DNA of 6,174 bases, taken from NCBI GenBank assembly GCA_905233805.1, contig CAJOER010000061.1, positions 1 to 6,174 on the forward strand. The letters run 5' to 3'. The notes under the pieces are model-generated. The model did no database searches, had not been told where the DNA came from, and was given only the letters and a program-made list of their open reading frames with translations. Source of the stretch: an uncultured Eubacterium sp. (lineage in GTDB: Bacteria; Bacillota; Clostridia; Oscillospirales; Acutalibacteraceae). The stretch's first letter is position 1. Every line of letters starts with the position of its first letter. Below are positions 1-5,418 of the stretch, piece after piece. A program made the translations under genes and the position numbers.

Positions 1-979
1 CGAGCTTTCAAAGGAGGAGAGCGAACGCCTTCTTAATATGGAAGAAATCCTGCACAGGAGAATTGTCGGTCAGGATAAGGCGGTAAGCTCGATTTCGAAG
101 GCAATCAGAAGGGGAAGAGTAGGGCTCAAAAATCCCAACAGACCTATCGGTTCGTTCATCTTCCTCGGCCCCACGGGCGTAGGTAAAACCGAGCTTTGCA
201 AAACTCTTGCCGAGGCTATGTTCGGCGACGAGAACGCGATTATAAAGCTTGATATGAGCGAGTATATGGAAAAGCATACCGTATCGAAGCTCATCGGCTC
301 ACCTCCGGGTTACGTCGGCTTTGACGAGGGCGGACAGCTTACCGAAAAAATCAGGAGAAAGCCTTACAGCGTAGTCCTTTTCGACGAGATTGAAAAGGCT
401 CACCCCGACGTATTCAATATGCTGCTCCAGATTCTCGAGGACGGCGTGCTTACCGACTCTCAGGGACGTCAGGTATCGTTTAAAAACGCGATTATAATTA
501 TGACCTCCAACGTCGGCGCAAGCAAGATTACCGAGCAGAAGCAGTCCCTCGGCTTCGGCGGAGAAGACGACGGAAACAAGAGCATTGAGGAACTCGTTAT
601 GGGCGACTTAAAGCGTACGTTTAAGCCCGAATTTCTTAACCGTCTTGACGAAATTATCGTATTCAACCAGCTTGAAAAGGACGATATTAAGGAAATCGCG
701 CGCCGTATGCTTAAAACTCTTGAAAAGAGACTCGGCGATATGGATATTAAGATTGAATTTACAGATGCAACCATTGACGCGCTTGCCGAGGCAGGCTTTG
801 ACAAGACCTACGGCGCAAGACCTCTCAGGCGTGAAATTCAGTCGAAGATTGAGGATAAGCTTTCAGAGATGATTCTCGAGGAAAAAATCAAGGAAGGCGA
901 AAAGTGTACGGTTGACTTTGCTGACGGCGAGTTTACCTTTACGCCCGAGCATACCGATACAGCCGACTCCGCAGCATAA
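1..979 (+). CDS. clpC: ATP-dependent Clp protease ATP-binding subunit ClpC, C-terminal part (5' end outside window)
   Basis: The frame is open from the window edge (first whole codon at base 2), giving 325 visible residues. These are the end of the linker, the complete second AAA+ module (D2) and the C-terminal small domain. Numbered from the first visible codon: Walker A GPTGVGKT 56-63, pore loop GYVG 103-106, Walker B VVLFDE 124-129, sensor 1 TSN 168-170, arginine finger R214 in FLNRLDE, sensor 2 GARPL from 271. LGF at 183-185 matches the ClpP-docking tripeptide, which ClpB disaggregases lack. Together with the ESERLLNMEEILH linker this favours ClpC over ClpB. ClpC hexamers unfold cytosolic proteins and feed them into ClpP. 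The Met at base 38 is internal, because homology continues upstream of it. The gene ends at its own terminator; any ctsR/mcsAB partners would lie upstream, out of view. Confidence 0.95.
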   Translation, partial: ELSKEESERLLNMEEILHRRIVGQDKAVSSISKAIRRGRVGLKNPNRPIGSFIFLGPTGVGKTELCKTLAEAMFGDENAIIKLDMSEYMEKHTVSKLIGSPPGYVGFDEGGQLTEKIRRKPYSVVLFDEIEKAHPDVFNMLLQILEDGVLTDSQGRQVSFKNAIIIMTSNVGASKITEQKQSLGFGGEDDGNKSIEELVMGDLKRTFKPEFLNRLDEIIVFNQLEKDDIKEIARRMLKTLEKRLGDMDIKIEFTDATIDALAEAGFDKTYGARPLRREIQSKIEDKLSEMILEEKIKEGEKCTVDFADGEFTFTPEHTDTADSAA

Positions 980-986
980 AAGAACG

Positions 987-1019
987 AAACCGTTTCCCGT
1001 TTTTTGGGAAGCGGTTTTT
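987..1019 (+). terminator. Rho-independent terminator of clpC
   Basis: Eight bases after the clpC stop codon, a 12-bp stem (987-998 pairing with 1006-1017, one G-U pair) encloses a 7-base T-rich loop. The T-run at 1015-1019 begins inside the right arm. It insulates clpC from gdhA. Confidence 0.9.
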
Positions 1020-1038
1020 ACATTTAGTAATAAATACC

Positions 1039-1067
1039 TTGACAAAAAAATACAATGGTATTAAAAT
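1039..1067 (+). promoter_or_regulatory. Sigma-A-type promoter of gdhA
   Basis: A perfect -35 TTGACA (1039-1044), a 17-bp spacer and a -10 TAAAAT (1062-1067) place transcription start near 1074, about 27 bases before the gdhA ATG. That leader is too short for a riboswitch. This promoter and the clpC terminator upstream make gdhA a separately controlled gene. Confidence 0.82.
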
Positions 1068-1083
1068 TTATATGGTAAATTTT
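1063..1083. repeat. Inverted repeat over the gdhA -10 and transcription start
   Basis: AAAATTTA (1063-1070) and TAAATTTT (1076-1083) form a perfect 8-bp inverted repeat with a 5-base spacer. It covers most of the -10 element and the predicted start site. A second, looser inverted pair, AATACC (1033-1038) and GGTATT (1057-1062), brackets the -35. Either could be a repressor site. In such AT-rich DNA chance is also plausible, so a regulatory role is only inferred. Confidence 0.4.
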
Positions 1084-1087
1084 TTAT

Positions 1088-1093
1088 GGAGGA
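1088..1093 (+). promoter_or_regulatory. Ribosome binding site deciding the gdhA start
   Basis: GGAGGA lies 7 bases before the ATG at 1101. An in-frame ATG at 1086 overlaps this Shine-Dalgarno and has no such site of its own upstream, so 1101 is the start. Confidence 0.9.
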
Positions 1094-1100
1094 TTTTTTT

Positions 1101-2450
1101 ATGAACGAGTACATTAAAAGAGTTATCGAAACAGTTGAGGCGAGAAACCCCGAAAAGCCTGAATTTATTCAGACCGTAAAAGAGGTTTTCGGCTCTCTCG
1201 AAAAGGTAATTGACGAGAATCCCCAGTACGAAGAGGCTGATATTCTCGGAAGAATGGCTGAGCCCGAAAGATTTATAACCTTCCGCGTAGCGTGGGTTGA
1301 CGACGAGGGCAAGACTCAGGTTAACAGAGGCTTCAGAGTTCAGTTCAACTCCGCTATCGGTCCTTATAAAGGCGGACTCCGTTTTCATCCCTCGGTAAAC
1401 GGCTCAATTATTTTCTTCCTCGGCTTTGAGCAGACCTTCAAGAACTCCCTTACAGGTCTCCCGATGGGCGGCGGTAAGGGCGGCTCCGACTTCGACCCGA
1501 GAGGAAGAAGCAACGGCGAAATCATGCGTTTCTGTCAGGCGTTTATGACCGAGCTTTACCGTCATATCGGACCGAATATCGACGTTCCCGCGGGCGATAT
1601 CGGCGTAGGCGGAAGAGAAATCGGATACCTCTTCGGTCAGTATAAGAGAATAAGAGATTCTTACGATAACGGCGTTCTTACAGGTAAGGGAATCGAATAC
1701 GGCGGCTCGCTTATCCGTCCCGAGGCTACAGGCTACGGCGCAGTTTATTATACCCTTGAGGTATTAAAGCACGAAAACGATACCATTAAGGGAAAGACCG
1801 TTGCAATCTCAGGCTTCGGTAACGTTGCATGGGGCGCCTGCAAGAAGCTCGCCGAGCTCGGCGCAAAGCCCGTAACAATTTCAGGACCCGACGGATACGT
1901 ATATGACCCCGACGGAATTATTACCGACGAAAAGATTAACTATCTCCTTGAAATGAGAGCTTCGGGAAGAGATAAGGCTCAGGATTATGCCGATAAGTTC
2001 AGCTGCGAATTCCACGCGGGCGAAAAGCCCTGGGGCGTTAAGGTTGATATCGCTATGCCCTGCGCTACTCAGAACGAGATAACTCTTGAGGAAGCAAAGA
2101 AGATTATCGCCAACGGTACGAAGTATTATATCGAGGTTGCCAATATGCCTACAACCGAGGATGCAACCGAGCTCTTTATGAATACCGACGGCGTTATTAT
2201 TGCTCCGTCAAAGGCTGTTAACGCAGGCGGCGTTTGCGTATCGGGACTTGAAATGAGCCAGAACTCTCAGCGCCTTGCATGGACTGCCGAGGAGGTTGAC
2301 GAAAGACTCCATAACGCTATGATTAATATTCATAAGCAGTCGGTTGAAGCGGCTGAAAAGTACGGTCTCGGCTACGACCTTATCGCAGGCGCGAATATCG
2401 CGGGCTTTGAAAAGGTTGCGCAGGCTATGCTTGACCAGGGTATTTATTAA
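1101..2450 (+). CDS. gdhA: Glutamate dehydrogenase, hexameric class, 449 aa
   Basis: Cytosolic enzyme interconverting 2-oxoglutarate plus ammonia with glutamate, a main ammonia-assimilation (or glutamate-breakdown) step in clostridia. The 449-residue length is typical of the small hexameric class. The substrate domain has K90 (GPYKGG), K114, the catalytic signature PMGGGKGGSDFDP with K126, and D166 in PAGDIG. The Rossmann domain begins near 230 with GFGNVA at 238-243. S381 in the SGLEMSQNS segment completes the glutamate pocket. From remembered family sequence it aligns without gaps to the NAD-specific Clostridium symbiosum enzyme (numbering +1). It shares F239, P263 and D264, where NADP enzymes such as E. 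coli GdhA carry Ser or other residues. That favours NAD, but homologues of this type are often labelled NADP-dependent, so the cofactor stays open. Monocistronic, with its own promoter and terminator. Confidence 0.95.
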   Translation: MNEYIKRVIETVEARNPEKPEFIQTVKEVFGSLEKVIDENPQYEEADILGRMAEPERFITFRVAWVDDEGKTQVNRGFRVQFNSAIGPYKGGLRFHPSVNGSIIFFLGFEQTFKNSLTGLPMGGGKGGSDFDPRGRSNGEIMRFCQAFMTELYRHIGPNIDVPAGDIGVGGREIGYLFGQYKRIRDSYDNGVLTGKGIEYGGSLIRPEATGYGAVYYTLEVLKHENDTIKGKTVAISGFGNVAWGACKKLAELGAKPVTISGPDGYVYDPDGIITDEKINYLLEMRASGRDKAQDYADKFSCEFHAGEKPWGVKVDIAMPCATQNEITLEEAKKIIANGTKYYIEVANMPTTEDATELFMNTDGVIIAPSKAVNAGGVCVSGLEMSQNSQRLAWTAEEVDERLHNAMINIHKQSVEAAEKYGLGYDLIAGANIAGFEKVAQAMLDQGIY

Positions 2451-2460
2451 CAGAAAAAAG

Positions 2461-2498
2461 AAAAGGACTGCGGATTTTCCGCAGCCCTTTTTGTTTTT
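2461..2498. terminator. Bidirectional terminator between gdhA and the phosphoesterase gene
   Basis: CTGCGG (2468-2473) pairs with CCGCAG (2479-2484) around a 5-base loop. After one A/C mismatch the stem continues with AAAAGG (2461-2466) against CCTTTT (2486-2491). T-runs follow on the plus side (to 2498), and the A-run at 2454-2464 gives a T-run on the minus strand, so it can stop both convergent transcripts. The minus-strand gene's stop codon (2497-2499) overlaps its right edge. Confidence 0.88.
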
Positions 2499-3168
2499 AT
2501 ATTTTAATAATGTCGTTAAATACTACCGTCATATTTTTACTTATCTGCATATCCATATGAAGCGAGCCGAAATACCAGTGGTTATATTCAACGCTTTTCA
2601 TAAGCTCGCCGAGATAGGTGTTGAGCGGGGTGAAATGCATCTCCTGATTAGTGTGCATCCTTATAAAATCCTTTGCTATTGCAGGCGCTTCGTAGGTTAA
2701 AACGTAGTTTACCTTGTATTCGGCGTCCTTTAAGTTTCTTGCGCCGTTTAAAAGCTCCTTGCCGGAGGGCATCTCCTCTTTAAAATACGTCTTGCCCTCT
2801 TTTCTCATTTCAATATCTTCGCTCTCTCCGCCGCCCATAACGAAGAAAGTTTTTCTCTCAAAGGTGAAAATTTCGCCCCTCATGAGATGATAGATGTTTG
2901 AAGCAATTTTCTGCGCGTTGCCGCCCTTGTAGCGGTAAGGCGGATACTCTTTGAGCATATCGAAGTTTTCGTGAACTCCGTCAAGAAAACAGATTGTGTA
3001 TTTTTTCTTTTCAAGCTGAGAGAGCGCCTTTTTTTCCTTTTCGCTTCCGTCCCAGAGAAAGCCGAAATCTCCGCAGATAATAAGAGTGTCGTCCTCGGTC
3101 AGCTTTTTGAGTCTTGCGTCCTTGAAAAAATCAATGTCGCCGTGTACGTCGCCCGTAATATATACCAT
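2497..3168 (-). CDS. Calcineurin-like metallophosphoesterase with a degenerate second metal site, 223 aa
   Basis: The fold is recognisable: GDVHGD (6-11) opens the protein, GDFGFLWDG (33-41) follows, then LDGVHENFD (62-70), MGGGES (111-116), VLTYEAP (156-162) and WYFGSLHMD (198-206). These match the standard order D-x-H, G-D, G-N-H-[D/E], H, G-H-x-H. Metal-1 ligands D7, H9, D34 and H204 and the catalytic His (H66) are present. The three ligands private to metal 2 are replaced: Asn by V65, His by Y159, first His of GHxH by S202. Family members cleave phosphomono- or diesters, and the substrate here is unknown. No signal peptide or membrane segment, so cytosolic. Length is near normal and the frame is clean, so this is not an obvious pseudogene. 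It may be a mono-metal enzyme or a binding protein. The start is ATG at 3166-3168 with a modest AATAAGG site 9 bases upstream. It diverges from the carboxypeptidase gene. Confidence 0.88.
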   Translation of the reverse strand: MVYITGDVHGDIDFFKDARLKKLTEDDTLIICGDFGFLWDGSEKEKKALSQLEKKKYTICFLDGVHENFDMLKEYPPYRYKGGNAQKIASNIYHLMRGEIFTFERKTFFVMGGGESEDIEMRKEGKTYFKEEMPSGKELLNGARNLKDAEYKVNYVLTYEAPAIAKDFIRMHTNQEMHFTPLNTYLGELMKSVEYNHWYFGSLHMDMQISKNMTVVFNDIIKI

Positions 3169-3191
3169 AATAAAAAACCTTATTTCCTTAC

Positions 3192-3223
3192 TTGTATTAT
3201 CAATATTACTGTGGTAATATAAT
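3192..3223 (+). promoter_or_regulatory. Probable promoter of the carboxypeptidase-tcdA operon
   Basis: A perfect -10 TATAAT lies at 3218-3223, putting the start near 3230 and the leader at about 25 bases. The -35 is unclear: TTGTAT at 3192-3197 is 20 bp away, and closer options such as TTATCA (3197-3202) are spaced 15 bp. The -10 overlaps the minus-strand -10 by two bases, so the two promoters probably exclude each other. Confidence 0.5.
3203..3220. promoter_or_regulatory. Palindromic candidate operator in a divergent promoter region
   Basis: ATATTAC (3203-3209) and GTAATAT (3214-3220) are perfect inverted 7-bp arms around TGTG. The right arm overlaps the plus-strand -10 and the expected start site of the minus-strand transcript, so a bound dimeric repressor could act on both genes. 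I cannot assign the regulator; it resembles no box I can name with confidence. Confidence 0.5.
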
Positions 3224-3250
3224 AATAACTTTTAATTATGCAGGTGTCAA
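3222..3250 (-). promoter_or_regulatory. Promoter of the metallophosphoesterase gene
   Basis: Read on the minus strand: perfect -35 TTGACA (3245-3250), 17-bp spacer, -10 TATTAT (3222-3227). Transcription would start near 3215, inside the palindrome, leaving a leader of about 46 bases. The -35 overlaps the ribosome binding site of the divergent carboxypeptidase gene. Confidence 0.78.
3242..3246 (+). promoter_or_regulatory. Ribosome binding site of the carboxypeptidase gene
   Basis: AGGTG sits 8 bases before the ATG at 3255 and fixes that start. A frame extension to a TTG at 3192 would begin in the promoter and put 21 residues before the signal peptide. Confidence 0.72.
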
Positions 3251-3254
3251 GTCC

Positions 3255-4679
3255 ATGAAAAAACTGTTATCAATTTTTACGGCTTTTATTATAATACTCG
3301 TCTGTGTTTCTTCGCCCATTTCGGTTCTTGCGAAGGATAAAAACAACGACGAGGGAATATATATCGTATCCGACGAGGTATACGCCGACGCGTATATGCT
3401 CATTAACCTTGACGACGAAAACTATCCCGTTATCGCGCAGAAGAATAAGGATAAAAAGATGTATCCCGCCTCTCTTACGAAGATAGCGACGGCGATGGTT
3501 ATAATTAATAATGTAAAGAATCTCAAAGAAAAAACTACTGTATCAAAAAGCGCAATCGACGTTCTTGCAAATACCTATGCCCAGGTTGCGGGCCTTGAAG
3601 TCGGCGAAACGGTTACAATAGAAACCCTGCTTTCGCTTATTATGGTGCACTCGGCGTGCGACGCCTGTACCGTTGCCGCTGAATACGTCGGCGGAACCAT
3701 CCCCGAATTCGTAAAGCTTATGAATAACTGGGCAAAGTCCATAGGCTGTACGGGTACTAATTTCACTAACTGCGACGGACTCCACGACGACAATCACTAT
3801 ACGACCGCCTCGGATATGGCGATTATGACCCTGGAGGCGCTGAAAAACGAAACCTTCGTTAAAGCCTGCACCGAAAAAAGCATAAAGTTCCACGATATGA
3901 CTCTTATTCATACAAACTTTATGCTCGACCCTCACCATATTACCTATTATTACGAATATGCCGAGGGTATAAAGACAGGTTCAACTACCCAGGCGGGCTA
4001 CTGCGTAATAACAAAGGCGTCAAAAGACGGCTATAATTATCTTGCGGTAGTTATGGGTTCGCCGATTAAAAAGCTTGACGGCATTGATACAAAATGTTCG
4101 TTTATTGACGCTGCAACTCTTTTTGACTGGGCGTTTGATTCGCTTAAATATTCGGTTGTCGTAAAGGGTAACGACGTAGTAAGCGAAATTCCCGTTGAGG
4201 ATGGTAAGGATGCCGACTCGGTTCAGCTCGGCAGTAATAAGGACATCACGGCGCTCGTCCCCGCCTCGCTTGACGCCTCGGCGGTTATGATTAAACCCGT
4301 TGACCCGCCCGAAAAACTTAACGCCCCTATAATTAAGGGCGAAAAAATCTGCGAAGCGGACGTTTACTATGCAAATAAGATTGTCGCAACGGTCGATTTA
4401 TGCGCTATGCAGACGGTTGAACTTTCAACCTTCCTTAAAATCGTAAACGCAGTTAAATCATTTTTAAGCAATAAGATTGTACTTGCAATAGTGCTTCTTC
4501 TGATTGTTTTATTAATTCTCTATATTTTAGCCTTTATTTCAAAGCTTAAAAAGTCGAAAAAGCGCTCGGCTGAAAAGAGACGCAGACGCGAGCAGCTTGA
4601 CGAACAGATGAACAGGGAATATCAGCAGAGAAACAGACGAAACGGCAGGGACGATTATCTCCCGCCGCCGAGAAGATAA
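3255..4679 (+). CDS. D-alanyl-D-alanine carboxypeptidase (penicillin-binding protein, peptidase S11), 474 aa
   Basis: Secreted, membrane-anchored enzyme that removes the terminal D-Ala from peptidoglycan pentapeptides and so limits cross-linking. Residues 1-26 form a Sec signal peptide with likely cleavage after SVLA. The penicilloyl-serine domain follows: SLTK at 73-76 (nucleophile S73, base K76), second motif Ser-Ala-Cys at 133-135, and KTGST at 240-244. GLHDDNHYTTASDM near 175-188 is also characteristic. In the usual SxN motif the third residue is Asn; here it is C135, a possible functional change. Residues about 299-390 look like the beta-rich PBP5 C-terminal domain. A transmembrane helix (about 407-428) follows, then a basic tail (430-474, 18 of 45 residues Lys/Arg) that should face the cytoplasm. 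It heads a likely operon with tcdA. DacA versus DacF cannot be told from sequence alone, so no symbol is given. Confidence 0.92.
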   Translation: MKKLLSIFTAFIIILVCVSSPISVLAKDKNNDEGIYIVSDEVYADAYMLINLDDENYPVIAQKNKDKKMYPASLTKIATAMVIINNVKNLKEKTTVSKSAIDVLANTYAQVAGLEVGETVTIETLLSLIMVHSACDACTVAAEYVGGTIPEFVKLMNNWAKSIGCTGTNFTNCDGLHDDNHYTTASDMAIMTLEALKNETFVKACTEKSIKFHDMTLIHTNFMLDPHHITYYYEYAEGIKTGSTTQAGYCVITKASKDGYNYLAVVMGSPIKKLDGIDTKCSFIDAATLFDWAFDSLKYSVVVKGNDVVSEIPVEDGKDADSVQLGSNKDITALVPASLDASAVMIKPVDPPEKLNAPIIKGEKICEADVYYANKIVATVDLCAMQTVELSTFLKIVNAVKSFLSNKIVLAIVLLLIVLLILYILAFISKLKKSKKRSAEKRRRREQLDEQMNREYQQRNRRNGRDDYLPPPRR

Positions 4680-4681
4680 CT

Positions 4682-5389
4682 ATGATTAATCAATTTTCAA
4701 GAACTGAATTACTGCTCGGTAAAGAGGGCGTTGAAAAGCTGAAACGCTCTCACGTTGCCGTGTTCGGAATAGGCGGAGTGGGAGGTCACGCCGCTGAGGC
4801 GCTCGTCCGCTCGGGAGTCGGTACGCTGACTCTCGTTGATTCGGACTGCGTTGAAATAACCAACCTCAACCGCCAGATTATAGCACTTCACAGCACCCTC
4901 GGTATGCCGAAGGTCGACGCGGCTGAAAAGCGTTTTCTTGATATTAATCCCGAACTTAAGATTATTAAAAAACAGCTTTTCTTTTTGAGCGAAACCGAGG
5001 ATGAATTCGATTTTTCGCAGTACGATTATATAATCGACGCGGTTGATACCGTAGCTGCAAAGCTCCTCCTTGCCGAAAAGGCAAACGAATTCGGAGTGCC
5101 GATAATTTCCGCTATGGGCGCGGGCAATAAACTCGACGCCTCGGCATTTAAGGTTGCGGATATAAGCAAAACGGCAGTATGTCCGCTTGCAAAGGTAATG
5201 CGCCGCGAACTCAGAAAACGCGGTATAAATCACCTTAAATGCGTTTATTCGGAGGAGGCTCCGCTTAGCCCCGAAGTCAGCGAGGAAGAAACCTCAAAGC
5301 GACAGGTTGCCGGAAGCACGGCTTTTGCCCCCGCGGTTATGGGGCTTATTATCGCAGGCGAAACCGTAAGCGACTTAACAAAAAATTAA
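4682..5389 (+). CDS. tcdA: tRNA threonylcarbamoyladenosine dehydratase (ThiF/E1-like), 235 aa
   Basis: Cytosolic enzyme that uses ATP to cyclise t6A at tRNA position 37 to ct6A, improving decoding of ANN codons. The adenylation fold is clear: nucleotide loop GIGGVGG at 29-35, D53 in VDSD, NLNRQ 61-65, DAVDT 119-123 with K127 downstream. The TcdA-specific stretch SAMGAGNKLD (143-152) and CPLAKVMRRELRKRG (167-181) separate it from ThiF, MoeB and HesA; C167 is the E1-like cysteine. The end STAFAPAVMGLIIAGE (212-227) is also typical. It starts 2 bases after the carboxypeptidase stop. Only a weak GAGAAG (4670-4675), lying within the upstream gene, serves as ribosome binding site, so translational coupling is likely. 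Not related to the clostridial toxin that shares the symbol. Confidence 0.95.
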   Translation: MINQFSRTELLLGKEGVEKLKRSHVAVFGIGGVGGHAAEALVRSGVGTLTLVDSDCVEITNLNRQIIALHSTLGMPKVDAAEKRFLDINPELKIIKKQLFFLSETEDEFDFSQYDYIIDAVDTVAAKLLLAEKANEFGVPIISAMGAGNKLDASAFKVADISKTAVCPLAKVMRRELRKRGINHLKCVYSEEAPLSPEVSEEETSKRQVAGSTAFAPAVMGLIIAGETVSDLTKN

Positions 5390-5418
5390 GCAGACTGTTA
5401 ATCAGTCTGCTTTTTTTT
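5388..5418. terminator. Bidirectional terminator between tcdA and the membrane-protein gene
   Basis: A perfect 10-bp stem AAGCAGACTG (5388-5397) / CAGTCTGCTT (5403-5412) with loop TTAAT is followed by eight T (5411-5418) on the plus strand. On the minus strand, T-rich sequence follows from the A-run at 5380-5385. The tcdA stop codon (5387-5389) overlaps the left arm and the opposite gene's stop codon (5398-5400) lies in the loop. Confidence 0.92.

Noticed and set aside
1086..1100. Upstream in-frame ATG for gdhA adding five residues (MEDFF)
   Set aside because: It overlaps the Shine-Dalgarno GGAGGA and has no ribosome binding site of its own; the start at 1101 gives the family length.
980..1100. 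Riboswitch or leader RNA upstream of gdhA
   Set aside because: The only strong hairpin is the clpC terminator; the predicted gdhA leader is about 27 bases, too short for a known riboswitch.
2344..2700. 118-residue plus-strand open frame
   Set aside because: It runs through the end of gdhA, the terminator and the antisense of the phosphoesterase; it is Lys/Arg rich with no motif, a frame shadow.
2497..3168. Phosphoesterase as a pseudogene
   Set aside because: No stop, frameshift or truncation; metal-1 ligands, catalytic His, structural motifs, promoter and terminator are all intact, and losses are confined to one metal site.
2971..3222. 83-residue plus-strand open frame opposite the phosphoesterase start
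   Set aside because: Low-complexity composition, antisense to a supported gene and ending inside the promoter region.
3192..3254. TTG start extending the carboxypeptidase by 21 residues
   Set aside because: The extension covers the promoter and palindrome and would displace the signal peptide from the N terminus.
4709..5233. 174-residue minus-strand open frame opposite tcdA
   Set aside because: Antisense shadow of a clearly conserved gene, with no recognisable domain or ribosome binding site.
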